From: DASSNR01 sp036278935
Lineage (GTDB): Bacteria > Gemmatimonadota > Gemmatimonadetes > Gemmatimonadales > Gemmatimonadaceae
NCBI GenBank assembly: GCA_036278935.1
Contig: DASUKA010000090.1
Coordinates: 16,010-80,009 of the forward strand
Direction: 5' to 3'
DNA length: 64,000 nt
Program-made: the position numbers and the translations under genes
Notes under the pieces: generated by a model
The model's database searches: none
What the model was told of the DNA's origin: nothing
What the model saw: only the letters and a program-made list of their open reading frames with translations
Shown here: positions 43,990-52,501 of the stretch, one piece after another
How positions within the stretch are numbered: the first letter of the stretch is position 1
Layout of the letters: every line of letters begins with the position of its first letter

Positions 43990-44971
43990 TGCATCCGACG
44001 GGTATGACGCGTCCGCCCTTCCGCCCACCGTGGCCGGTACGGTGGCTACGGTCGGGACGTTCGACGGCATCCACCTGGGACATAAGGATATTCTTGATCA
44101 CGTCTCCGCGCGGGCGCGCGCGCTGGGACTGGCGAGCATGGTCGTGACATTCGACCCGCATCCGCTGCGCATTGTGAACCCGGCCGCCGCGCCGCCGCTC
44201 CTCACCACGGCGCCGGAGCGGCTCGAGATCCTGGCCGCAACCGACGTCGAGTATCTCGCGATTCTGCCGTTCACGCAGACGCTGCAGCGGTACAGCGCGG
44301 CGCACTTCGTGGATGAGGTGCTGCTGCGGCGCTATCGCGTGCGCGAGCTCGTCATCGGATACGACCATGGCCTTGGGCGTGGCCGGGAGGGCGACGCGGA
44401 GCTGCTGCGCGCGCTGGGCGAGCGCCGCGGCTTTGCAGTGCAGGTGGTGGAGGCCGTGCTCGACCAGGCGGGCCACCCCATCTCGTCGACGCACGTGCGT
44501 ACGACGGTGGCAGCAGGGGATCTCACGAGCGCCGCCTGCATGCTGGGTCGCCCGTACTCGGTATGCGGGACGGTGGTGCGGGGCGATCGCCGCGGACGCC
44601 TCCTGGGTTTCCCGACGATCAACATCGGCGGCCTGTCTCCGCACAAGCTTCTCCCCCCGGAGGGAGTGTATGCCGTGCGGGTGCAGACACCCGCCGGGGC
44701 ATTTGGCGGAATGATGAACCTGGGGCCGCGGCCTACGTTCGGCGATGCGGCCACGTCGCTGGAGGCCCATCTCTTTGACATGGCGGTGACACTGTACGAG
44801 GCGGCCGTCAAGGTGGAGTTTGTGGCGCGATTGCGGGCCACGCAGCGCTTTGCGGGGCCGCAGGCGCTCGTGGCGCAGCTTGAGCGCGATGCACAGGACG
44901 CCCGGCGCGCGTTGACTCTGGTCGAGCATGCCGGTAACCTTCGAAGTTCTCCCCGCAACCTTACTTCCTGA
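43982..44971 (+). CDS. ribF: Bifunctional riboflavin kinase / FAD synthetase RibF
   Basis: RibF phosphorylates riboflavin to FMN and adenylates FMN to FAD. The 329-residue product has the nucleotidyltransferase motif GTFDGIHLGHKD (about residues 25-36) and STHVRTTVAAGD (about 174-185), then the kinase domain with GDRRGRLLGFPTIN (about 200-213) and GVYAVRV. ATG 43982 overlaps the truB stop. It is the last gene of the rimP operon; secD starts 11 bases later and could be in the same transcript. Confidence 0.94.
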   Translation: MRNASDGYDASALPPTVAGTVATVGTFDGIHLGHKDILDHVSARARALGLASMVVTFDPHPLRIVNPAAAPPLLTTAPERLEILAATDVEYLAILPFTQTLQRYSAAHFVDEVLLRRYRVRELVIGYDHGLGRGREGDAELLRALGERRGFAVQVVEAVLDQAGHPISSTHVRTTVAAGDLTSAACMLGRPYSVCGTVVRGDRRGRLLGFPTINIGGLSPHKLLPPEGVYAVRVQTPAGAFGGMMNLGPRPTFGDAATSLEAHLFDMAVTLYEAAVKVEFVARLRATQRFAGPQALVAQLERDAQDARRALTLVEHAGNLRSSPRNLTS

Positions 44972-44982
44972 CCGGACGCCGC

Positions 44983-46674
44983 ATGTCCCGCACCATCCGA
45001 TATCGTCTACTCGCGATCCTGGCGCTCATCGTTGCCTCGGCGTGGGCGCTCTGGCCCAAGACGATCACGGTCCGCGATCGCGATCCCTCCACGGGGCACT
45101 TCGTGGAGCACCAGGTGAAGAGCATCCCCCTCAAGAAGGGACTCGACCTGGAGGGTGGCATTCACCTCGCGCTCGAGGTCGATGAGTCCAAGCAGTCCGT
45201 CGCCAATCAGAGCGATGCCATCGACCGTGCGCTCAAGGTCGTCCGCACCAGAATTGACCAGTTCGGCGTATCCGAGCCAGTCGTGCAGAAGGCGGGCAAC
45301 TCACGCATCATCGTCGAGCTGCCTGGCCTGACGGATCCAAAGCGCGCCGAAGAGCTCGTCCAGCAATCCGCCTTTCTGGAGTTTCAGATCACGGACAAGA
45401 CGAATGCCCTGGACAAGGTGATGCCGCGCATCGACCAGATCGTTCGGCAGAACGGCGGAGCGCATGCGACCTCGACCGGTGCAGCCAGCACTGATACCGG
45501 CAAGAAGTCCACCGCCATCACCCAACTCTTCACGCCCAAAGCTGAAGTGCCGGCCGCGAAGGGCGACACAGGTGCGGCAAAGGCGGACAGCACGGCGTCC
45601 GATACCGGGCTCTTCGCGAATGGTGCGGGCCCCTTCTCCAAACTCCTTCAGCCTGGTCAGATTCCCGGCGAGTACTACGTGTTGAAGGACAACATGCAGA
45701 CCCTCAAGGACTATCTGGCCATGCCGGCGGTCCAGGCCGCGCTCCCGCCAGGGAAGACAGTGCATTGGGGGAACGAGGACGAGAGCGTCGGCAATCAAAC
45801 CTACCGCGCGCTCTACGTGGTGGACTCGCGCCCGATCATCACCGGACAATATCTCACGAAGGCCAACCCCGCCACCGACCCACTCGAGGGGAACGTGGTC
45901 GAGTTCACGCTCAACAACGAAGGCGGGCGCCGATTCAAGAACGAAACGTCCAAGCATGTCGGTGACTACATGGCGATCGTTCTGGACGGCTTCGTGATGG
46001 GGCAGCCGCCCGTCATCGAGAGCGCCATCGGCACGCGCGGGCAGATCACCATGCGGGGACAGCCACTGCAGGCGGCACAGGATCTCGCACTCGTGTTGAA
46101 CGCCGGGGCGCTCCCTGTCGCGCTCAAGGTAGTGCAGTCCCAGAAGATCGGGCCGAGCCTCGGCAAGGATTCCATTCGAGACGGCATCCACGCGGGTATA
46201 CTGGGCATCGCGCTCGTGGTGCTCGTCATGATCGTCTACTATCGGCTGTCCGGCGTACTGGCTGTGGGGGCGCTCGCGCTCTATGTCCTGTTCACGCTCG
46301 CGTTGCTGGCCGGCTTCCATGCCGCGCTGACGCTTCCCGGCATCGCGGGGCTCGTGCTCTCGGTGGGTATCGCCTTGGATGCCAACGTGCTCATCTTCGA
46401 ACGAATACGCGAGGAGCTGGACCGCGGGAAATCCGTGCGCGCCTCGGTTGAAGAGGGGTTCAAGCACGCGATGAGCGCGATCATCGATTCCAACGTCTCC
46501 ACTGCCCTCACGGCCGCCGTGCTCTACCAATTCGGCACCGGCGCAGTGAAGGGGTTCGCGGTCACCCTCATTGCCGGTATCGCCGCATCGATGGTGAGCG
46601 CCATCTTCGTGGTCCGCACCTTCTACCTACTGTGGCTGAGCCGCACGCGCGGCGCCCAGACGCTGAGCATCTAA
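44983..46674 (+). CDS. secD: Protein translocase subunit SecD
   Basis: SecD works with SecF to pull proteins out of the Sec channel using the proton gradient. The 563-residue product has an N-terminal transmembrane helix (about residues 7-22), the P1 domain (GLDLEGGIHLALEVD, about 50-64; VVRTRIDQFGVSEP), an Ala/Thr/Lys-rich insertion at about residues 165-210, then five predicted helices with the Asp-containing ALDANVLIFERIREEL (about 464-479). ATG 44983 fits the family. It is followed immediately by secF. Confidence 0.95.
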   Translation: MSRTIRYRLLAILALIVASAWALWPKTITVRDRDPSTGHFVEHQVKSIPLKKGLDLEGGIHLALEVDESKQSVANQSDAIDRALKVVRTRIDQFGVSEPVVQKAGNSRIIVELPGLTDPKRAEELVQQSAFLEFQITDKTNALDKVMPRIDQIVRQNGGAHATSTGAASTDTGKKSTAITQLFTPKAEVPAAKGDTGAAKADSTASDTGLFANGAGPFSKLLQPGQIPGEYYVLKDNMQTLKDYLAMPAVQAALPPGKTVHWGNEDESVGNQTYRALYVVDSRPIITGQYLTKANPATDPLEGNVVEFTLNNEGGRRFKNETSKHVGDYMAIVLDGFVMGQPPVIESAIGTRGQITMRGQPLQAAQDLALVLNAGALPVALKVVQSQKIGPSLGKDSIRDGIHAGILGIALVVLVMIVYYRLSGVLAVGALALYVLFTLALLAGFHAALTLPGIAGLVLSVGIALDANVLIFERIREELDRGKSVRASVEEGFKHAMSAIIDSNVSTALTAAVLYQFGTGAVKGFAVTLIAGIAASMVSAIFVVRTFYLLWLSRTRGAQTLSI

Positions 46675-47676
46675 ATGCTGCGCATCTTCCACAACACGCG
46701 TTTCGACTTCATCCGCCTGCGGCATTGGACGTACGCGCTGTCGGCCCTGATCATCGTGCCGGGGCTGATCTGGATCGCGTTCTCGGGATTCAGGCAGAGC
46801 ATCGAGTTCACGGGCGGCACGCTCATCCAGGTGCACTTCACGCAGACGCCGGACATCGGTAACCTCCGTGCGACGCTGGATGGCGCCGGCATCCATGGCG
46901 CCGAGATCCAGCAGTTCGGCACTCCCAACGACGTCATCATCCGCGCGCAGGGCGCGGCACAGGTGGCCGAACAGGCGCAGAGCTCCAGTGTAGTGGCGCA
47001 TCAGATCACGGCCGCGCTGGATCAGCGATATCAGCCCAGCACCTTCAACGTCGTACGGAGCGAGACGGTGGGGCCGAAGGTGGGTGGTGAGCTCCGGCAG
47101 AAGGCCGCACTGGCGATTCTGGCCTCGTTCGTCATCACGCTCATCTATCTGGCGATCCGCTTCGAGTGGCGCTTTGGCGTGGCCGCCGTCGTCGCGACGG
47201 CGCACGATATTCTCGCCACGCTCGCCTTCATCAAGTACACCCACCTCGAAATCTCGCTCGTCGTGGTGGGCGCGATCCTGACGATGATCGGCTACTCGCT
47301 CAACGACACGATCGTCATCTTCGATCGCGTGCGGGAGGATCTCCGCCAGCATCGGAAGGAGACGTTCTACGACACCCTGAACCGGGCGGTGAACGAAACG
47401 CTGCCGCGCTCCGTCATGACGCACGCCACCACCTTCGCCACCCTGCTCGGGCTCACGCTACTCGGCGGTGAGGTGATCCGGCCCTTTGCGCTCGTGATGC
47501 TGTTCGGTGTCTTCACCGGGACGTTCAGCTCGGTGTACGTCGCCTCGCCCATCCTGCTCTGGATCGAAACGCGCTGGCCGCGCGCGGCCAGCGACAAGGG
47601 CGGTGTCGGGCCACGGAGCGCACGGCAGAGCGAGCGCCCGCGCGCCAAGGACGCAAAAGCCGTTGCAACGCGGTAA
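46675..47676 (+). CDS. secF: Protein translocase subunit SecF
   Basis: Partner of SecD. The 333-residue product shows FRQSIEFTGGTLIQVHF (about residues 40-56), the SETVGPKVGGELRQKA block (about 128-143), six predicted transmembrane helices, and SLNDTIVIFDRVREDLR (about 209-225), which aligns with the SecD helix. The C-terminal tail (from about residue 302) is basic and polar. ATG 46675 directly follows the secD stop. Confidence 0.95.
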   Translation: MLRIFHNTRFDFIRLRHWTYALSALIIVPGLIWIAFSGFRQSIEFTGGTLIQVHFTQTPDIGNLRATLDGAGIHGAEIQQFGTPNDVIIRAQGAAQVAEQAQSSSVVAHQITAALDQRYQPSTFNVVRSETVGPKVGGELRQKAALAILASFVITLIYLAIRFEWRFGVAAVVATAHDILATLAFIKYTHLEISLVVVGAILTMIGYSLNDTIVIFDRVREDLRQHRKETFYDTLNRAVNETLPRSVMTHATTFATLLGLTLLGGEVIRPFALVMLFGVFTGTFSSVYVASPILLWIETRWPRAASDKGGVGPRSARQSERPRAKDAKAVATR

Positions 47677-47724
47677 ACGGTGGGGGGTCGCGTTCGCGCG
47701 ACCCTCGCTCGCGTGCTTCCGTCA

Positions 47725-48510
47725 GTGACCGCGCCGTTCATCGACAGCCATGCCCACCTCGCCGATGCGGCCTTCGATCCGGATCGGACGGATGTAGTGG
47801 TGCGGGCGGGCGCGTCCGGTGCGGAGGGCATCGTCTGCATCGGGGAGTCGCTCGAGGCCGCCGATCGTGCGCACGAGATCGCTCGGCAGCACCATGGGCG
47901 CATCGCCTGGACGGTGGGCATTCATCCCCACGACGCCAACGACTTCGATGAGGCGCGCGACATTCCGGCGCTCCGCCAGCGCCTGGCGGCCGGCGCGGCG
48001 GCGGTAGGGGAATGCGGTCTGGATTTCCATACTGATCGCGTACCCCGCGACCTGCAGTGGCATGCCTTCTCCGCGCAGCTCGACCTGGCGCACGACGCCG
48101 GATGTCCCGTCGTGATGCACACGCGTGACGCCGAGGAGGACACGAGTGCGGCCCTGCGCCGCGCCGGCGCGGCTGGCATCCGGGGCGTGCTCCATTGCTT
48201 CACGGGCTCCGCGACGCTCGCCCGCACCGCGCTCGATGCCGGCTGGTTCGTCTCGTTCAGCGGGATCGTCACCTTCAAGAACTGGACGCACGACGATGTG
48301 CTCCGCCTCGTTCCGGAAGACCGCCTGCTCATCGAGTCGGACGCCCCATATCTCGCGCCGGTGCCGTTCCGCGGAAAGCGCAATGAGCCCGCGTGGGTGA
48401 GTTGCACGCTGGACCACCTCGCCCGCGTGCGAGCCGTCGAGCCGGCGGTGCTCGGGGCGCGCACCGCCGCCAATGCCCGCGCCCTCTTCGGACTGGGCAG
48501 TACCCCGTGA
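47725..48510 (+). CDS. tatD: TatD-family metal-dependent hydrolase/DNase
   Basis: TatD-type proteins are metal-dependent deoxyribonucleases or quality-control hydrolases. The 261-residue product has the HxH motif DSHAHLAD (about residues 7-14), VGIHPHDAN, GECGLDFH, HTRDAEEDT, HCFTGS and ESDAPYLAP, matching the TatD pattern including the late metal-binding Asp. GTG 47725 is chosen because it sits just before the first motif; GTG 47713 and further upstream codons are possible. It follows secF by 48 bases. Confidence 0.88.
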   Translation: MTAPFIDSHAHLADAAFDPDRTDVVVRAGASGAEGIVCIGESLEAADRAHEIARQHHGRIAWTVGIHPHDANDFDEARDIPALRQRLAAGAAAVGECGLDFHTDRVPRDLQWHAFSAQLDLAHDAGCPVVMHTRDAEEDTSAALRRAGAAGIRGVLHCFTGSATLARTALDAGWFVSFSGIVTFKNWTHDDVLRLVPEDRLLIESDAPYLAPVPFRGKRNEPAWVSCTLDHLARVRAVEPAVLGARTAANARALFGLGSTP

Positions 48511-48579
48511 TGGCACTCGTCCATCCGCCGCACACGCTCGTTCATTCCTGCCTGCACTACTCACAGCACTGAGGCGCTC

Positions 48580-50256
48580 GTGGCCAACGTACCAAGTGAT
48601 ATCGAGATCGCGCAACACGCACGCATGCGGCCCATTGTCGATGTCGCCGCCGAACTCGGGCTCGCCCCCGATGACATCGACCTCTATGGCAAGTACAAGG
48701 CAAAGCTCTCGCTCGAGCTGTCGCAGCGCCCGCCTCGCGGCCGCCTGGTGCTCGTCACCGGGATCAATCCCACGGCGGCAGGGGAGGGGAAGAGCACCAC
48801 GCTCGTCGGCATCACCCAGGCGCTGCGCCGCATGGGCCGGAACGCCATCATGTGCATGCGCGAGCCGAGCCTGGGACCGGTGTTCGGCGTCAAGGGCGGC
48901 GCGGCCGGCGGCGGATACGCGCAGGTACTGCCCATGGAGGACATCAACCTCCACTTCACCGGAGATTTCCACGCCATCGCCACGGCGCACCTCCTGTTGT
49001 CAGCGCTGCTGGATAATCATCTCGCGCAAGGCAATGCCCTGAACATCGATCCGCGTCGCATCTCCTGGCCGCGCACCATGGACATGAACGACCGGGCGCT
49101 TCGGAACTGCGTGATCGGCCTTGGCGGCGCGACGAACGGAGTCCCGCGGGAAGAGCACTGGGTGATCGTCCCGGCGAGCGAGGTGATGGCGGTTGTCGCG
49201 CTCGCAACAAGCCGCGAGGATTTGGAGGCGCGGCTCTCGCGCATGATCGTCGGCGCGACGGCTGGCGCGACGCGGGCCCCGGTGCGCGCCGGCGATCTCA
49301 AGGGGGTCGGCGCCATGAGTCTGCTGCTGCGCGACGCCCTGCGCCCGAACCTGGTCCAAACGCTCGAGGGCGGACCGGCTCTCCTGCACTGCGGGCCGTT
49401 CGGCAACATCGCCCACGGCTGCAACAGCATCATCGCCACCAAGGCCGCCCTGGCGCTCTCGGACATCGTGCTCACGGAGGCGGGTTTCGGATCCGACCTC
49501 GGCGCGGAGAAATTCTTCGACATCAAGTGCCGCTTCGGCGGCCTCAATCCCGAAGCCGCCGTGCTGGTGGCCACCGTCCGCGCGCTCAAGCTGAACGGTG
49601 GGGCGGACAAGCGGGAGCTGGCCACGGAAGATCTTGGCGCGCTCGAACGCGGTCTGCCGAATCTCGGCCGGCACATAGAGAATGTGCGGCAGTTCGGCGT
49701 GCCGCTGGTGGTGGCGATCAACCGGTTCACCGCTGATACGGAGCGGGAGCTCGCCATGGTGGATGACTTCGCGCGCTCCATGGGTGTGCGCGTGGCGTTG
49801 GCGGACGTCTGGGCGCGCGGTGGTGCAGGGGGTGAGGACGTGGCGGCCGAAGTGCTGGAGCTGCTCGATCAGGGCGGCTCCTGTTTCGCGCCGTTATACG
49901 ATGCTGCGCTTCCGATCCGAGAGAAGATCGATACCATCGTCCAGCGCGTGTACGGCGGAGACGGGGCGGACTACTCGGCAAAAGCCGCGCGCGCCGTGGA
50001 CTATCTGGAATCCATCGGCCTCGGCGACACTCCTATCTGCATGGCGAAGACGCAGTACTCGTTCACCGACGTGCCGACGCGGCTCGGCCGCCCCTCGAAT
50101 TTCCGGATCACCATCAACGACATCTATCCGGCCGCTGGAGCGGGCTTCGTTGTCGCGCAGGCCGGTGATATCATGACTATGCCGGGCCTCCCGCGCGAGC
50201 CGGCTGCGGAGCGCATCACGATGCAGGCCGATGGCTCGATCTTTGGACTCTTCTAG
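48580..50256 (+). CDS. fhs: Formate--tetrahydrofolate ligase
   Basis: Fhs makes 10-formyl-THF from formate, THF and ATP, feeding one-carbon metabolism. The 558-residue product is full length with the nucleotide loop TAAGEGKSTTLVGITQAL (about residues 64-81), REPSLGPVFGVKGGAAGGG (about 96-114), GFGSDLGAEKFFDIKCR and MAKTQYSFTDVP. GTG 48580 is the start. The 69 bases upstream hold no clear promoter. It overlaps nothing; ridA begins 14 bases after its stop. Confidence 0.96.
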   Translation: MANVPSDIEIAQHARMRPIVDVAAELGLAPDDIDLYGKYKAKLSLELSQRPPRGRLVLVTGINPTAAGEGKSTTLVGITQALRRMGRNAIMCMREPSLGPVFGVKGGAAGGGYAQVLPMEDINLHFTGDFHAIATAHLLLSALLDNHLAQGNALNIDPRRISWPRTMDMNDRALRNCVIGLGGATNGVPREEHWVIVPASEVMAVVALATSREDLEARLSRMIVGATAGATRAPVRAGDLKGVGAMSLLLRDALRPNLVQTLEGGPALLHCGPFGNIAHGCNSIIATKAALALSDIVLTEAGFGSDLGAEKFFDIKCRFGGLNPEAAVLVATVRALKLNGGADKRELATEDLGALERGLPNLGRHIENVRQFGVPLVVAINRFTADTERELAMVDDFARSMGVRVALADVWARGGAGGEDVAAEVLELLDQGGSCFAPLYDAALPIREKIDTIVQRVYGGDGADYSAKAARAVDYLESIGLGDTPICMAKTQYSFTDVPTRLGRPSNFRITINDIYPAAGAGFVVAQAGDIMTMPGLPREPAAERITMQADGSIFGLF

Positions 50257-50269
50257 AACAGGAACAACC

Positions 50270-50656
50270 GTGAGCACACGTCCCATTCAAACCGAGCTGG
50301 CCCCGGCGGCCATCGGTCCCTACTCGCAGGGCATCGTCGCCGGCGGGTTGCTCTTCACCGCGGGGCAGATTCCGCTGGACCCGGCCACGGGGGAGATGGT
50401 CAACGGAGGGGTCGCCGAGCAGACGACACGCGTGCTGGCCAATCTGACCGCGGTCCTGAGCGCGGCCGGTGCGACATGGAGCAACGTGGTGAAGACCACG
50501 ATCTTCCTCGCTGACCTGGGGGATTTCTCGACGGTGAACGAGGTCTACGCACAACATCTTGGTAGTGCGCGCCCCGCGCGTTCCACGGTCGAGGTGGCCG
50601 CGTTGCCTCGTGGCGCGCTCGTGGAGATCGAAGCGGTTGCGTACGTGGGCGGGTGA
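50270..50656 (+). CDS. ridA: RidA family enamine/imine deaminase
   Basis: RidA hydrolyses reactive enamines formed by PLP enzymes. The 128-residue product shows the family blocks IGPYSQGIVAGGLLFTAGQIPLDPATG (split PYSQGI, FTAGQIPLDP), VVKTTIFLADLGDF, ARPARSTVEVAALPRGALVEIEA, including the conserved Arg near residue 106 that binds the carboxylate. GTG 50270 follows AGGAAC; the longer frame overlaps fhs and is not conserved. Its stop overlaps the proposed GTG start of selD. Confidence 0.93.
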   Translation: MSTRPIQTELAPAAIGPYSQGIVAGGLLFTAGQIPLDPATGEMVNGGVAEQTTRVLANLTAVLSAAGATWSNVVKTTIFLADLGDFSTVNEVYAQHLGSARPARSTVEVAALPRGALVEIEAVAYVGG

Positions 50657-51723
50657 CCGTCAAGCCATCACGCACGATGTCGAGTACCTCCAAGAACCGC
50701 GAGGAACTGTTCCGCCTCACCGCCTTTGCTCGCTGCGCAGGGTGAGCGTCCAAGATGGGTCCGGGTGACCTGTCGCGCGCGCTGGCACCCCTTCCGGTGC
50801 AGGCGGATGATCGGTTGGTAGTTGGCCGCGAAACCTTCGACGACGCGGGCGTCTTCGTGCTGTCCGAGGAGCTCGCGCTCGTGCAAACGGTCGACTTTTT
50901 CGCTCCCATCGTGGATGACCCGTATACGTTTGGGGCCATCGCGGCCGCCAATGCCCTGTCCGATGTCTACGCCATGGGCGGAGAGCCGATCACCGCGCTC
51001 AACATCGTAGGATTCCCCTCCAGCACGCTTCCACTCGATGTGCTGACCAGCATCCTGCGCGGCGGGCATGACACGGTGCACGAAGCTGGAGCAGTACTTG
51101 CCGGCGGGCATACGATCATCGACGAGGAGCTCAAGTACGGCCTGGCCGTCACCGGACGGGCCAATCCGCACCGGCTGCTCACAAATGCGGCCGCACGCCC
51201 GGGCGATGTCCTGATACTGACCAAGCGCCTCGGGACCGGGGTGCTCACCACCGCCGCCAAGCATGGCGACGTGGGTAATGACGACTACGCAGCACTGGTG
51301 GCCAGCATGCGACAGCTCAACGCGCAGGCGAGCCGGGCGGCACTGGAGCTCGGCGTGACATGCGCCACGGACGTCACTGGTTTCGGCCTGCTGGGGCATG
51401 CCTCGCACATCGCACGTGCCAGCGCGGTCACGCTGTCCATCCGGGTCGCGGACGTGCCGCTCCTCGCCGGTGCGGCGGAGGCATGGCGGCGTGGCGCACG
51501 GACGGCCGGGGCGGAGCGCAACGCCGCGTACCTCGCCGAGCGCGTGGCGTGGAACGACGCGAGTGAAGTAGCGCGTGCCATGCTGGTCGACCCGCAGACG
51601 TCCGGCGGCCTGCTCCTCGCCATCAACGAGGCGAGCGCGGGCGCGTATCTCTCCCGAGTGCCGGGAGCCGTGGCGATCGGTGCGGTCGTCGAGCGCGCGC
51701 CGCATGATATCGTGCTGTCGTGA
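50653..51723 (+). CDS. selD: Selenide, water dikinase SelD, predicted selenoprotein with UGA-encoded Sec
   Basis: SelD makes selenophosphate, the selenium donor for selenocysteine. Read with one in-frame TGA (50743-50745) as Sec, the product is 356 residues. The N-terminus then shows FRLTAFARCAG-U-ASKMGPGDL, where Sec (residue 31) stands at the SelD active-site Cys position and Lys three residues later is the catalytic Lys. Downstream blocks are typical: DDAGVFVL, FFAPIVDDPYTFGAIAAANA, DVYAMGGEP, LAGGHTI, TDVTGFGLLGH and DPQTSGGLL. A SECIS-like hairpin follows the TGA. GTG 50653 overlaps the ridA stop; ATG 50677 is an alternative. Standard gene callers would start at the ATG of SKMGPGD (50755) and lose the active site. 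Confidence 0.9.
50754..50774 (+). promoter_or_regulatory. Bacterial SECIS element in selD mRNA
   Basis: Just after the TGA, GATGGGTC (50754-50761) pairs with GACCTGTC (50767-50774): eight pairs, two of them G-U, around the five-base loop CGGGT. The loop begins 17 bases after the TGA and has G as its second base, which fits the loose bacterial SECIS rules for SelB recognition. The element lies within the coding sequence. Confidence 0.75.
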
Positions 51724-51729
51724 CGCAGA

Positions 51730-51826
51730 GGGGGCGGCTGGGGCCTGGTGGCTTCCCTGGTCTTCAAAACCAGTGTGACCCGATGACGTCGGGTCGGGTG
51801 GGTTCGATTCCCACACGTTCCCGCCA
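51730..51826 (+). tRNA. selC: tRNA-Sec (anticodon TCA)
   Basis: The fold has the special features of selenocysteine tRNA: an 8-position acceptor stem (GGGGGCGG with ACGTTCCC, two G-U pairs and one mismatch), a 6-bp D stem (GGGGCC with GGCTTC) with a 4-base loop, an anticodon stem CTGGT/ACCAG with loop CTTCAAA and anticodon TCA, a long variable arm (GACCCGA with TCGGGTC), and a T arm GTGGG-TTCGATT-CCCAC. CCA is encoded. It follows selD by 6 bases. The selA and selB genes are not in the window. Confidence 0.96.
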
Positions 51827-51858
51827 TGCGCGCCATGCGTGCCATGCGTGCCATGCGA
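51823..51858 (+). repeat. Four tandem 9-bp units following the tRNA-Sec 3' end
   Basis: GCCATGCGC, GCCATGCGT twice and GCCATGCGA in direct succession. The first unit includes the encoded CCA of tRNA-Sec and the last base of the fourth is the A of the ATG of the next gene. Length changes here would move the downstream start relative to the tRNA. Confidence 0.7.
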
Positions 51859-52442
51859 TGCTCGCGCTGTTCTGCGGGCTCCTGTTCGGCGCCGTGCCGG
51901 TCCAGGCACAGCGCGCGGACAGCGCGCGTGCCGGCGTCGCTCCTCCGCCGGATACGGCGCATCGTCCGGCGAATGCACTCGCGAGGCCTCTTGGCGCGGT
52001 CGCACCTCGCCCGCCGATCTCGCCCAAGCGCGCGTTCTTCGAGTCGGTGCTGGTTCCTGGTTGGGGACAGGCCTCCCTCCATCGTTCCACCGCCGGCGCG
52101 ATCTTCATGACGGTCGAGGCCGTCTCGGTGGCCATGCTGATGCAATCCAAGAAGGAGCTGGCGAACGCCCGACAGGTGGCGAGCGACAGTGTGGTGGATC
52201 ACTACCAGGCCCCGGCCCAAGCAGGCGGCGCACCCATTCCCGTGCATGCGCCCAATGACCTTCGCGGCCGCATTAACCCTCGGCGGCAGGCGGTGGAAGA
52301 CTGGGCCGCCCTCCTGATCTTCAATCATCTCCTGTCCGGTGCCGACGCGTTCGTGGCCGCGCACCTGTGGAACGTGCCCGTGAGCGTGACCTCCGGTTCC
52401 CTGGATCGGAGGCTCGTCGTCGGCGCGCACATCACCTGGTAG
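51858..52442 (+). CDS. DUF5683-like exported or membrane protein
   Basis: The 194-residue product has an N-terminal signal peptide (LALFCGLLFGAVPVQAQ, about residues 2-18), a Pro/Ala-rich stretch and the block KRAFFESVLVPGWGQASLHR (about residues 56-75), which matches the DUF5683 pattern of membrane proteins in Bacteroidetes and related phyla. Hydrophobic segments near residues 77-94 and 151-172 may span the membrane. Function is unknown. ATG 51858 is chosen because the signal peptide begins there; the frame is open through the tRNA gene upstream, which cannot be coding. Confidence 0.65.
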   Translation: MLALFCGLLFGAVPVQAQRADSARAGVAPPPDTAHRPANALARPLGAVAPRPPISPKRAFFESVLVPGWGQASLHRSTAGAIFMTVEAVSVAMLMQSKKELANARQVASDSVVDHYQAPAQAGGAPIPVHAPNDLRGRINPRRQAVEDWAALLIFNHLLSGADAFVAAHLWNVPVSVTSGSLDRRLVVGAHITW

Positions 52443-52501
52443 CTGCTGAAGGGCGGGCCTGAGCTTCAACGCGCCACCTGCCATGCCGCCGGCGGCCGCG
52501 G

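Noticed and set aside
50743..50745. TGA as a nonsense mutation making selD a pseudogene
   Set aside because: It sits exactly at the Sec/Cys active-site position, is followed by a SECIS-like hairpin and neighbours tRNA-Sec; the rest of the gene is intact.
51720..51857. N-terminal extension of the DUF5683 protein
   Set aside because: The open frame runs through the whole tRNA-Sec gene and the 9-bp repeat; the signal peptide starts at 51858.
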